Source: Pseudomonadota bacterium
GTDB lineage: Bacteria; Pseudomonadota; Gammaproteobacteria; Burkholderiales; Burkholderiaceae_D
Assembly (NCBI GenBank): GCA_023449275.1
Contig: JAEXJM010000037.1
Span: forward strand, 1 to 20,797
Length of the DNA stretch: 20,797 nucleotides
Direction: 5' to 3'
The position numbers were made by a program, and so were the translations under genes. Of this stretch, positions 13,768 through 20,797 are shown one piece after another. The notes beneath the pieces were generated by a model. That model was given only the letters and a program-made list of their open reading frames with translations. It searched no databases and was not told the origin of the DNA. How positions within the stretch are numbered: position 1 is the stretch's first letter; the number at the start of each line of letters is the position of its first letter.

Positions 13768-14550
13768 ATGCATTTCAGCGAGGCGGAACTCATTTATTTC
13801 AGTGCGACAGGAACCACGCGGAAAGTTGTCGAAACCATAGGCCAAACCATTTCAACACACAAAAACAGTCGCAATCTCCTTTTGCAGTCCATCACTGAAG
13901 AAACTGTCGTCCCTGCCGAAACTCTGACTGTTGTCGCCATGCCGGTCTATAACGGCAGGCTCCCCGTTCTTTGCAGTGAAAGTCTGGCTCATCTGAAAGG
14001 TAAAAAAACACCGGCTATCGCTGTCGTCGTCTATGGAAACCGTGAATATGACGATGCCTTGCTCGAGTTGAAAAACCTGCTTGAGGCCAATGGTTTTCTG
14101 GTTATCGGGGCAGGGGCATTTATCGCCCGCCATTCGATTTTTCCTGAAGTCGCCACCGAACGTCCGGATGAAAATGATTTGAAAGTCATCCGTGAATTCG
14201 GCAAACGTTGTCTTGAAAAACTGGAAAGCCTTTCATCTCCGGAAAACCTTGCGCCTCTGCCCATAAAGGGCAATTTTCCCTACAAGGAAGTGAAATCCGT
14301 CCCGATGAAACCGTCTTCGGGTGAAAACTGCAGTCTGTGTGGAACGTGTGCGGATATTTGCCCGGTTCAGGCTATCACCCTGACGGATACTTCAACCCTA
14401 ACCGATGAAAGCCGGTGCATTTCCTGTGGTGCCTGCATTTCGGTCTGTCCGGACGAATCCAGACAGTACAGAGGGGCCGATTACGAGAAATTCAGGGGCA
14501 AATTCATCGAACGGTTCAGCCAGAGAAAAGAACCGGAAACATTTGTATAA
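13768..14550 (+). CDS. EFR1-type flavodoxin-ferredoxin fusion protein
   Basis: The 260-residue redox protein joins an N-terminal flavodoxin-like domain (residues 8 to about 150) to a C-terminal bacterial-type 2[4Fe-4S] ferredoxin. The phosphate-binding loop of the flavodoxin is YFSATGTTRKVVETI at residues 10-24, and MPVYNGRLP at 58-66 fits the second FMN loop. Cluster 1 cysteines are 188, 191, 194 and 198 (CSLCGTCADICP). Cluster 2 cysteines are 217, 220, 223 and 227 (CISCGACISVCP). This is the EFR1-family layout, common in anaerobes, with unknown partners. The ATG is preceded by a near-perfect AAAGGAGG. It follows rsmI in the same direction but seems to have its own promoter. Electron transfer is inferred; the donor and acceptor are not. 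Confidence 0.9.
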   Translation: MHFSEAELIYFSATGTTRKVVETIGQTISTHKNSRNLLLQSITEETVVPAETLTVVAMPVYNGRLPVLCSESLAHLKGKKTPAIAVVVYGNREYDDALLELKNLLEANGFLVIGAGAFIARHSIFPEVATERPDENDLKVIREFGKRCLEKLESLSSPENLAPLPIKGNFPYKEVKSVPMKPSSGENCSLCGTCADICPVQAITLTDTSTLTDESRCISCGACISVCPDESRQYRGADYEKFRGKFIERFSQRKEPETFV

Positions 14551-14567
14551 AAAACTGAAAACAAACC

Positions 14568-14591
14568 GGCTGGCGTCCGGCAACACCAGCC
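14568..14591 (-). terminator. Rho-independent terminator on the - strand downstream of kup
   Basis: Read on the - strand, GGCTGGTGT and ACGCCAGCC form a 9-bp stem (one T.G wobble) around a TGCCGG loop, followed by GGTTTGTTTTCAGTTTTTT. The T-rich side is on the - strand, so it would end kup transcription about 140 nt after the kup stop. For the convergent flavodoxin-ferredoxin gene the same hairpin has no T run. Confidence 0.75.
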
Positions 14592-14641
14592 ATATATCCC
14601 CAACGGTTATTTATCCATAGGAAAGAGCGGGGTTCCGGTCT

Positions 14642-14734
14642 TTTTCCGCACCGGTCACATCCCCACTCTCCAGCTCTGTACAGGGCAATATCCGCATGGT
14701 GAACCAGACTGTCGGCCAAAAGTGAGGCTGTATC
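14642..14734 (-). pseudogene. GGDEF-domain C-terminal remnant
   Basis: Directly behind the kup stop codon, in another frame of the same strand, about 31 codons read DTASLLADSLVHHADIALYR then AGEWGCDRCGK. This resembles the end of GGDEF (diguanylate cyclase) domains, whose family form is roughly A-x-x-L-L-x-x-A-D-x-A-L-Y-x-A-K-x-x-G-R-N/D-R. The catalytic GGDEF loop and everything upstream are absent. The frame has no start codon of its own and runs on through the downstream terminator without further similarity. I read it as a relic of a lost cyclase gene. A chance match over 30 residues cannot be excluded. Confidence 0.5.
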
Positions 14735-16610
14735 AGATCTCGACTCTGGCCCCGAGTTCGATAACGCGGTTTGTCGGGATCTGGTAATAATCCGCCGCAC
14801 TGCGGGAATTGCGCGAAATCCAGATGAACAGGTGTTCACGCCATTTGACCATGCCCGATCTGGGAGAAGGGATCAGGGACTGTCTTGACACGAAAAACGA
14901 TGTGGACATCATGTCGAAACTGTAACCATGCTCCTGACACAACTCCAGCACTTTCGGAATGTCCGGCTCGTTCTTGAACCCGTAATGGACATCGATCTGA
15001 TAACACTGGTGACTCAACTCATGAATCTGCACACGCTCCCACCGTGGAACCCAGGGCACTTCTTCCGTATGAATCGTCAGGAAAAAGACACGCTCATGCA
15101 AAACCTTGTTGTGTGACAGATTGTGAAGCAGGGCTTGCGGCACACCGTCATTTTCCCCCCGAAGGAAAACGGCCGTTCCCTTGACCCGCTGTGGGGGAGA
15201 AAAAAACAGCGACTGCAGAAAAGAATCCAGTGGAATGGCATGACGCTTCTGGCTGTCCCCGACCAGTTTTCTTCCCCGCCGCCATGTCAGCATCAGGATA
15301 TAAAGCCCGATACCCAGTGCCAACGGGAACCAGCCACCACTCATGATCTTCAGGACATTGGATGAAAAGAGGAAAATATCGACCAAGAAAAAGGCCGCTG
15401 AAACAAGCAGGCAGGGAAGCAAATTCCATTTCCAGTGATAATACATCACGAAAAACAGCAAAATGGTCGTGATCGTCATTGTGCCGGTCACCGCGATACC
15501 ATAGGCTCCTGCCAGATTTTCAGACGAGCCAAACCCGACTATCGCCAGCAAAACGGTGATCATTTGAAGCCAGTTGACTGTCGGCATATAAATCTGGCCG
15601 ATTTCGGAAGCAGACGTGTGGATGATTTTCATTCGCGGGAAAAGCCCCAGACCGATTGCCTGCCGTGTAATGGAAAACGCTCCTGAAATGGTCGCCTGTG
15701 ACGCCACGACAACCGCTATTGTCGAAATGAAAACCAATGGATAGATACTCCATTGCCCGAGCTGCTGGAAAAACGGATTCGAAATGGCGGCCGGATTCGA
15801 CAGCAGCAAACCGCCCTGACCGAGGTAATTCAGGGACAGCGCAGGGAAAACAAACAAAAACCAGGCCCTGCGGATGGGACCCGCTCCAAAATGCCCCATA
15901 TCGGCATACAGGGCCTCCGCCCCGGTGAAGGCCAGAACGATCGCGCCCAGTGCGACAAAGGCGACCGTCGCGTTATTGTGAACGAATACCCATGCATTGA
16001 CCGGATTCAGCGCAACAAGAATCTGGGGAGACTCCATGATATTGACGATCCCCATTGCCGCCAGCCCCAGAAACCAGATCACCATGACAGGACCGACAAA
16101 TTTGCCGATACCTGCCGTTCCTGTCGACTGGACAGCATAAAGCACGACCAGAATGGCAATGGCGATGGGAACAATATAAGGTTTGAAAAAAGGCGTGGCG
16201 ACTTCGAGGCCTTCCGTCGCCGAGAGCACGGAAATAGCCGGTGTGATAACACTGTCGCCATAGAAAAGGGCTGCACCGAAGACCCCGAGCAGCAAAAGGG
16301 GCAAGTGCCATCTTGATTTGTCTGGAAGTGCCTTGTGTGCCAGTGCAAGCAGTGCGAGAATGCCGCCTTCACCCCGGTTATCCGCCCGAAGCATCATATA
16401 GACATACTTCAGGCCCACGACAAGAATCAGCCCCCAGATGATCAGCGAGATAATTCCGATGATGTTTTCCGGAATCAGGGCAAGGCCATGCTCTTCAATG
16501 AAAACGGCCTTCATTGTGTATAGCGGGCTGGTCCCGATATCGCCGTAAACGATGCCGATCGCGGCAACCGTCATTGCGGCCATGCCATGTTTTTCCGGTT
16601 TTATCGCCAA
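14733..16610 (-). CDS. kup: Low-affinity potassium transporter Kup
   Basis: Kup takes up K+ with protons across the inner membrane. The product has the family start TVAAIGIVYGDIGTSPLYTM, RADNRGEGGILALLALA, FYGDSVITPAISVLSATEGL, GALYADMGHFG-like EALYADMGHFGAGPIRRAW, and SNPAAISNPFF. About 12 membrane segments precede a cytoplasmic C-terminal domain of about 170 residues. A TTG at 16610 gives 625 residues, matching E. coli Kup (622), with AGGAATAGG upstream. Other choices are an ATG at 16583 (shorter than the family N-terminus) and a TTG at 16670 (no ribosome site). It is divergent from ettA across about 230 nt. The start codon is the uncertain part; the identity is not. Confidence 0.95.
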   Translation of the reverse strand: MAIKPEKHGMAAMTVAAIGIVYGDIGTSPLYTMKAVFIEEHGLALIPENIIGIISLIIWGLILVVGLKYVYMMLRADNRGEGGILALLALAHKALPDKSRWHLPLLLLGVFGAALFYGDSVITPAISVLSATEGLEVATPFFKPYIVPIAIAILVVLYAVQSTGTAGIGKFVGPVMVIWFLGLAAMGIVNIMESPQILVALNPVNAWVFVHNNATVAFVALGAIVLAFTGAEALYADMGHFGAGPIRRAWFLFVFPALSLNYLGQGGLLLSNPAAISNPFFQQLGQWSIYPLVFISTIAVVVASQATISGAFSITRQAIGLGLFPRMKIIHTSASEIGQIYMPTVNWLQMITVLLAIVGFGSSENLAGAYGIAVTGTMTITTILLFFVMYYHWKWNLLPCLLVSAAFFLVDIFLFSSNVLKIMSGGWFPLALGIGLYILMLTWRRGRKLVGDSQKRHAIPLDSFLQSLFFSPPQRVKGTAVFLRGENDGVPQALLHNLSHNKVLHERVFFLTIHTEEVPWVPRWERVQIHELSHQCYQIDVHYGFKNEPDIPKVLELCQEHGYSFDMMSTSFFVSRQSLIPSPRSGMVKWREHLFIWISRNSRSAADYYQIPTNRVIELGARVEI

Positions 16611-16746
16611 TTCCGTACCTATTCCTGACTGTAACGTTCGAACGATAGGATAAACTCGCCCGAAAAGCAAATCAAACCACTCTATTTTTATTTAAATACA
16701 CATGAATGTATCCTGTTTGCTGTAAAACAAGTCTTTATGATTCTGT

Positions 16747-16775
16747 TTGCGCAAGTCATTCGCACATGCTATTTT
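16747..16775 (+). promoter_or_regulatory. Possible promoter of ettA
   Basis: TTGCGC (16747-16752), a 17-nt spacer and TATTTT (16770-16775) form a plausible but weak sigma70-type pair about 60 nt upstream of the ettA start. The surrounding gap is AT-rich and otherwise gene-free. Confidence 0.35.
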
Positions 16776-16788
16776 TAATGCTTTCGGG

Positions 16789-16807
16789 CAAGGCAAATCC
16801 TGCCTTG
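16789..16807 (+). promoter_or_regulatory. Hairpin in the ettA 5' leader
   Basis: CAAGGCA (16789-16795) and TGCCTTG (16801-16807) form a perfect 7-bp stem with an AATCC loop, 30 nt before the ettA ATG. No T run follows, so it may be a leader structure or mRNA-stabilising hairpin rather than a terminator. A ribosome site is not obvious between it and the ATG. Confidence 0.4.
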
Positions 16808-16837
16808 TATTAACATTTCACCCATTTTCATTCCATC

Positions 16838-18505
16838 ATGGCTCAATACGTTTATACGATGAACCGCGTCGGCAAGATCGTGCCGCCGAAACGTCAGATT
16901 CTGAAAGATATCTCACTTTCCTTTTTTCCGGGTGCCAAAATCGGTGTGTTGGGCTTAAATGGCTCAGGAAAATCCACCTTGCTGAAAATCATGGCCGGAC
17001 TCGACAATGAAATTCTTGGAGAAGCCGTTCCCATGCCTGACCTGAAAATCGGTTATCTGCCTCAGGAACCTGCGCTCGATCCGGAACAGACCGTCAAGGA
17101 AGCGGTTGAAGGAGGCCTCGGTGAAATTATCGAAGCCCAGCAAAAACTGGACGCCGTTTACGCCGCTTACGCAGAACCGGATGCCGATTTTGACGCCCTG
17201 GCCAGTGAGCAGGCCCGACTGGAAGCCATTATCGCCGCAGCGGATGGCAGCAAAATCGAACAACAAATGGAAATGGCGGCAGACGCACTGCGCCTGCCTC
17301 CATGGGACGCAAAAATCAAAATTCTTTCGGGTGGTGAAAAGCGGCGCGTTGCATTGTGCCGCCTCCTTCTGTCGCAACCAGACATGCTCCTTCTGGACGA
17401 GCCGACCAACCATCTCGATGCTGAATCAGTCGAGTGGCTGGAACAGTTCCTGCACCGTTTTCCTGGAACAGTCGTCGCCATCACGCATGACCGTTATTTC
17501 CTTGACAACGCCGCAGAGTGGATTCTGGAGCTGGACAGGGGGCAGGGCATTCCGTGGAAGGGCAATTACAGTTCATGGCTCGACCAGAAAAACATTCGCC
17601 TGAAGCAGGAAGAACAAAAAGAATCCGCTCGTCAGAAAACCATTGCCAAGGAACTGGAGTGGGTCAGACAAAATCCCAAAGGCAGACAGGCCAAAAGCAA
17701 GGCCCGTCTTTCCCGTTTCAATGAGCTGTCCGAATACGAATACCAGAAACGGAACGAAACACAGGAAATCTTCATTCCTGTTGCCGAAAGACTGGGTAAT
17801 GACGTTATCGAATTCCGCAACGTCAGCAAGAGTTTTGGAGATCGCCTTTTGATCGACAACCTGAGCTTTATCATCCCTGCCGGAGCCATTGTCGGTGTGA
17901 TCGGTCCGAACGGTGCCGGTAAATCAACGTTCTTCAAAATGATTACCGGAGCTGAAAAACCGGATCAGGGAGAGATACTGATCGGCAAAACAGCCAGAAT
18001 CTCGATGGTCGACCAGTCCAGAGACACGCTCGAAAACGAAAAAACCGTTTTTGAAGACATCAGCAACGGCTCTGATCTGATCACCGTTGGCCGCTTCGAA
18101 ATGCCTGCCCGTGCCTATCTCGGCCGTTTCAATTTCAAGGGTAGCGACCAGCAAAAGAAAGTCGGTCATCTTTCCGGGGGAGAAAGGGGGCGGCTGCATC
18201 TGGCAAAAACACTCATGATGGGTGGAAATGTCCTGCTGCTGGACGAACCATCCAACGACCTGGATGTCGAAACATTACGCGCGCTTGAAGACGCATTGCT
18301 GGAATTTGCGGGCAGTGTCATCGTCATTTCCCACGACCGCTGGTTCCTTGACCGTATCGCTACCCACATCATCGCTTTTGAAGGCGATTCACAGGTTCGA
18401 TTCTTTGAAGGCAATTATCAGGAATACGAAGAAGACAAGCGTAAACGTCTTGGCGAAGAGGGAGCAAAACCGAAGCGGATTCGTTATAAACCGGTGACGC
18501 GTTAA
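16838..18505 (+). CDS. ettA: Energy-dependent translational throttle protein EttA (ABC-F)
   Basis: EttA is a cytoplasmic ABC-F ATPase that binds the ribosomal E site and couples early elongation to the ATP/ADP ratio. The product is 555 residues, the same length as E. coli EttA, and starts MAQYVYTMNRVGKIVPPKR as in the family. NBD1 has GLNGSGKST at residues 39-47, LSGGEKRR, LLLDEPTNHLD and ITHDRYFLD. A charged linker at about 243-325 corresponds to the P-site tRNA interaction motif (KNIRLKQEEQ, KGRQAKSKARLSRFNEL). NBD2 has GPNGAGKST, LSGGERGR, LLLDEPSNDLD and ISHDRWFLD. Both catalytic glutamates are present. There are no membrane segments, as expected. The mla operon follows after about 70 nt. 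Confidence 0.97.
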   Translation: MAQYVYTMNRVGKIVPPKRQILKDISLSFFPGAKIGVLGLNGSGKSTLLKIMAGLDNEILGEAVPMPDLKIGYLPQEPALDPEQTVKEAVEGGLGEIIEAQQKLDAVYAAYAEPDADFDALASEQARLEAIIAAADGSKIEQQMEMAADALRLPPWDAKIKILSGGEKRRVALCRLLLSQPDMLLLDEPTNHLDAESVEWLEQFLHRFPGTVVAITHDRYFLDNAAEWILELDRGQGIPWKGNYSSWLDQKNIRLKQEEQKESARQKTIAKELEWVRQNPKGRQAKSKARLSRFNELSEYEYQKRNETQEIFIPVAERLGNDVIEFRNVSKSFGDRLLIDNLSFIIPAGAIVGVIGPNGAGKSTFFKMITGAEKPDQGEILIGKTARISMVDQSRDTLENEKTVFEDISNGSDLITVGRFEMPARAYLGRFNFKGSDQQKKVGHLSGGERGRLHLAKTLMMGGNVLLLDEPSNDLDVETLRALEDALLEFAGSVIVISHDRWFLDRIATHIIAFEGDSQVRFFEGNYQEYEEDKRKRLGEEGAKPKRIRYKPVTR

Positions 18506-18531
18506 ATTTAAGCAACTGAATTTGTAAAATT

Positions 18532-18561
18532 TTGCTGCTTTTGCAGGCAGTAGATTACAAT
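18532..18561 (+). promoter_or_regulatory. Possible promoter of the mla operon
   Basis: TTGCTG (18532-18537), 18 nt and TACAAT (18556-18561) lie in the 69-nt ettA-mlaF gap. A start site near 18568 would leave almost no leader for a TTG start at 18575, but would fit a GTG start at 18593 preceded by AGAAGA. Confidence 0.4.
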
Positions 18562-18574
18562 ATGGGATTACTTT

Positions 18575-19396
18575 TTGAATTCAGAAGATACTGTGTCCAA
18601 TATTGTCGAAATTCGTGATCTGGTTTTCGGTTATGGAGACCGCGAAATCCTTTCGGGCATCAATATGACTTTTCCACGAGGCAAAGTCATTGCCATCATG
18701 GGTGGATCGGGTTCGGGAAAAACGACCATATTGCGACTGATCGGTGGCCAGCTTCTGGCAAAAGCCGGGCAGGTTCTGGTGGATGGCGAGGAAGTCCGCG
18801 ATCTTGATACAGCCGGACTGTACAGACTGCGCAGGAAAATGGGAATGCTGTTTCAGTACGGCGCGCTCTTTACCGATTTGTCCGTTTTCGAAAACGTCGC
18901 TTTTCCCCTTCGCGAACAGACGGACCTGCCTGAAGAACTGATCCGCGATCTGGTACTGATGAAGCTGAACGCCGTTGGCCTGCGAAACGCAGCCCGGCTG
19001 GAACCGGGTGAAATTTCCGGCGGGATGGCCCGTCGTGTCGCTCTCGCCCGTGCCATTGCGCTGGATCCCCAACTGATTCTCTACGATGAACCTTTTGCCG
19101 GACTGGATCCCATTTCCATGGGCGTCACAGCAAACCTGATCCGCAAGTTGAACGACGCCCTGCATTCGACATCCGTGCTCGTTTCGCATGACGTAACGGA
19201 ATCGTTCTCCATTGCCGACTACGTCTATTTCATCTCATCCGGAAAAATCGTCGCGGAAGGAACCCCTGACGAAATGAGGGAATCGACCGATCCGTATGTC
19301 CGCCAGTTTGTTCATGCCGAAACCGACGGTCCTGTTCCGTTCCATTATCCAGGCCCCTCCATCACCGAGGACTTCGGGCTGGAGAAAACATCATGA
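18575..19396 (+). CDS. mlaF: Mla phospholipid transport ATP-binding protein MlaF
   Basis: MlaF is the ATPase of the inner-membrane MlaFEDB complex, which moves phospholipids between the membranes and maintains outer-membrane lipid asymmetry. The 273-residue product has Walker A GGSGSGKTT near residues 43-51, MLFQYGALFTDLSVFENVAF (Q-loop region), signature ISGGMARR, Walker B LILYDEPFAGLDP and switch histidine VSHDVTES. The tail DGPVPFHYPG is typical of MlaF. The first codon in this frame is TTG. A GTG at 18593 (giving SNIVEIRDL) has a better ribosome site (AGAAGA) and is a real alternative. The stop overlaps the mlaE ATG (ATGA), showing coupling. Confidence 0.95.
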   Translation: MNSEDTVSNIVEIRDLVFGYGDREILSGINMTFPRGKVIAIMGGSGSGKTTILRLIGGQLLAKAGQVLVDGEEVRDLDTAGLYRLRRKMGMLFQYGALFTDLSVFENVAFPLREQTDLPEELIRDLVLMKLNAVGLRNAARLEPGEISGGMARRVALARAIALDPQLILYDEPFAGLDPISMGVTANLIRKLNDALHSTSVLVSHDVTESFSIADYVYFISSGKIVAEGTPDEMRESTDPYVRQFVHAETDGPVPFHYPGPSITEDFGLEKTS

Positions 19397-20169
19397 GCAA
19401 TTTCATCAGCAATCTGGGATACAACATACGCAGGCTGGTCGATAACATCGGTTATGCCACCCGTATTTTTGCCACGTTGATCCGGGCATTTCCCGAACTT
19501 CTGAAACGGCCACGCCTCATTTCCGACCAGATTTTTTTCATCGGAAACAAGTCACTCCTCATTATCTGCGTTTCCGGACTCTTTGTCGGTTTCGTCCTTG
19601 GACTGCAGGGCTATTACATTCTGATCCGGTATGGTTCCGAACAGGCCCTTGGTGTTCTGGTCGCACTGGCACTGGTACGTGAGCTGGGGCCTGTCGTGGC
19701 GGCCCTGCTGTATGCGGGACGTGCCGGAACGTCCCTGACCGCCGAAATCGGCCTGATGAAAGCCGGAGAACAGCTGGCCGCCATGGACATGATGGCCGTC
19801 AACCCTTTAAAACGCATTCTGGCGCCCCGTTTCTGGGCCGGTATCATTTCGATGCCGCTGTTGGCCGCCTTGTTCAGTGCGGCCGGCGTGATCGGCGGCT
19901 ACATTGTCGGTGTCATTCTGATCGGAGTGGACGATGGCGCTTTCTGGTCCCAGATGCAGCAGGGCGTCGATGTATGGACCGATATCGGTAATGGCGTCAT
20001 CAAAAGCCTCGTCTTCGGTTTCGCCGTGACCTTTATGGCCCTGTTCCAGGGATACGAGGCACGTCCCACCCCCGAAGGGGTATCCAGTGCGACAACCAGA
20101 ACCGTTGTGTATTCGTCATTACTTGTTTTGTGGCTGGATTTCATCATGACAGCCTTAATGTTTAACTAA
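19393..20169 (+). CDS. mlaE: Mla phospholipid transport permease MlaE
   Basis: The 258-residue inner-membrane permease is about the length of E. coli MlaE (260). It has five or so hydrophobic segments, beginning with an amphipathic N-terminal region. Family blocks are GLFVGFVLGLQGYYIL, LVRELGPVVAALLYAGRAGT, AEIGLMKAGEQLAAMDMMAV and RFWAGIISMPLLAALFSAAG. The C-terminal part contains FQGYEARPTPEGVSSATTRT. It would dimerise and bind MlaF on the cytoplasmic side and an MlaD hexamer on the periplasmic side. It overlaps mlaF by 4 bp and is followed, unusually for a tight operon, by an 84-nt gap before mlaD. Confidence 0.97.
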   Translation: MSNFISNLGYNIRRLVDNIGYATRIFATLIRAFPELLKRPRLISDQIFFIGNKSLLIICVSGLFVGFVLGLQGYYILIRYGSEQALGVLVALALVRELGPVVAALLYAGRAGTSLTAEIGLMKAGEQLAAMDMMAVNPLKRILAPRFWAGIISMPLLAALFSAAGVIGGYIVGVILIGVDDGAFWSQMQQGVDVWTDIGNGVIKSLVFGFAVTFMALFQGYEARPTPEGVSSATTRTVVYSSLLVLWLDFIMTALMFN

Positions 20170-20183
20170 TTTTCAACCGGCGC

Positions 20184-20212
20184 TTACGAATAAAACACAT
20201 TCAACCTATAAT
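20184..20212 (+). promoter_or_regulatory. Possible internal promoter before mlaD
   Basis: TTACGA (20184-20189), a 17-nt spacer and a perfect TATAAT (20207-20212) lie in the mlaE-mlaD gap, about 40 nt before the mlaD ATG. The -35 element is poor (three of six). Confidence 0.45.
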
Positions 20213-20253
20213 AAGTTTATTGAAAGCGCGGAGCATAGATAGAGGGTTTGTTC

Positions 20254-20709
20254 ATGCAACGTAAACCATTGGATATCTGGGTCGGTTTTTTTGTCTTGCT
20301 GGGTGCGGCAGCCTTGATGTTTCTTGCCTTGAAAGCAGGAAACATGAGTTCGTTGTCTTTTGACAAGACATACACCGTCTCTTCCCGATTCGACAATATC
20401 GGCGGCCTGAAGCCACGTGCGCCAGTCAAAAGTGCCGGTGTTGTCGTCGGTCGGGTTGGCGATATCTCTTTTGACGATCAGGATTACCGCGCACTCGTGA
20501 CACTGCAGTTACAGGAAAAATACAAGTTTCCCAAAGACAGCAGTGCGAAAATTTTGACGTCCGGCCTGTTGGGCGAACAATACATCGGCATCGAACCGGG
20601 TGGCGATGAAACCTATCTTGCATCAGGCGATCAAATCCAGATGACGCAATCCGCTATCGTTCTGGAAAATCTGATCAGCCAGTTTATTTACAGTAAGGCT
20701 ACAGAATAA
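20254..20709 (+). CDS. mlaD: Mla substrate-binding (MCE) protein MlaD
   Basis: MlaD is an inner-membrane-anchored MCE protein whose hexamer forms the periplasmic lipid channel on MlaFE. The 151-residue product has one N-terminal membrane anchor (IWVGFFVLLGAAALMFLALK, residues about 7-27). The MCE domain follows, with RFDNIGGLKPRAPVKSAGVV, VGRVGDI and LTSGLLGEQYIGIEPGG, and it ends TQSAIVLENLISQFIYSKA. That last helix matches the helix that lines the channel in E. coli, but the long Asn/Pro-rich tail of the E. coli protein (183 residues) is missing. The ATG at 20254 follows AGAGGG; a TTG six bases upstream is in frame but unlikely. It is 11 nt upstream of the mlaA-like start. Confidence 0.95.
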   Translation: MQRKPLDIWVGFFVLLGAAALMFLALKAGNMSSLSFDKTYTVSSRFDNIGGLKPRAPVKSAGVVVGRVGDISFDDQDYRALVTLQLQEKYKFPKDSSAKILTSGLLGEQYIGIEPGGDETYLASGDQIQMTQSAIVLENLISQFIYSKATE

Positions 20710-20720
20710 GGGTAACCTAA

Positions 20721-20797
20721 ATGAGTTATTTGAAACGACTTGCCAAGCCCGCAGTTGCCATTATCGCTTCTGCCTGCATCCTGACGGGTTGCGCCAC
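20721..20797 (+). CDS. mlaA: Probable MlaA (VacJ) lipoprotein, N-terminal part only
   Basis: The right edge cuts this gene after 25 codons. The visible part is MSYLKRLAKPAVAIIASACI followed by LTGCA, a lipoprotein signal peptide with lipobox L-T-G-C. GGGTAACC lies just upstream of the ATG. In Burkholderiales the gene after mlaD is usually mlaA (outer-membrane phospholipid-removal lipoprotein), so the name rests on position plus the lipoprotein signal; no MlaA domain is visible. Confidence 0.7.
   Translation, partial: MSYLKRLAKPAVAIIASACILTGCA

Noticed and set aside
15753..16316. 187-codon + strand open frame rich in Arg, Gln and Asp
   Set aside because: It is the complement of Kup membrane segments. 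The odd composition comes from hydrophobic codons read backwards.
18581..19189. 202-codon - strand open frame
   Set aside because: It is antisense to mlaF, which has all ABC ATPase motifs.

Overview
The window looks like a chromosome segment of a Gram-negative betaproteobacterium, most likely Burkholderiales. The reasons are the mlaF-mlaE-mlaD-mlaA order, the cca/slt/5-formyltetrahydrofolate cyclo-ligase neighbourhood, and a dolP-SIS isomerase-yraN cluster next to divergent rsmI. By eye the base composition is near 50% GC, which is low for that order, so an Oxalobacter- or Sutterella-like lineage is my guess (inference only; no 16S or database search was possible).

Left edge (1-1424), accessory: the 3' end of a type I-E CRISPR array read on the + strand (seven spacers, degenerate terminal repeat; leader and cas genes would lie left of the window). 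It is followed by a scar: a hairpin, an internal fragment of a DDE transposase on the - strand, and the C-terminal tail of an XRE-type helix-turn-helix regulator.

1425-5787: an 84-residue orphan protein, a six-repeat Sel1 protein, an lrgA/lrgB (cidA/cidB) pair, a metallo-beta-lactamase-fold hydrolase on the - strand, a 57-residue conserved small protein, and a GNAT acetyltransferase on the - strand.

5892-10933: cca (tRNA CCA addition) and slt (lytic transglycosylase) on the - strand. Divergent from slt are 5-formyltetrahydrofolate cyclo-ligase and waaC (LPS heptosyltransferase I).

10989-14550: a compact - strand cluster yraN > SIS isomerase (gmhA/diaA) > dolP, converging on waaC across a strong bidirectional terminator. 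Divergent from it are rsmI and then an EFR1-type flavodoxin-ferredoxin with its own promoter-like sequence.

14568-20797: kup (K+ uptake, - strand) with a small GGDEF-like remnant directly behind its stop codon, divergent ettA (ABC-F translation factor), and the start of the phospholipid-transport operon mlaF-mlaE-mlaD-mlaA, cut off by the right edge.

Theme: mostly core genes, with a strong envelope component (waaC, gmhA-like isomerase, dolP, slt, mla, lrgAB). I see no complete undescribed system. The most interesting signals are the compensated hairpin of the terminal CRISPR repeat, the decayed gene remnants, and the small SDP-motif protein.
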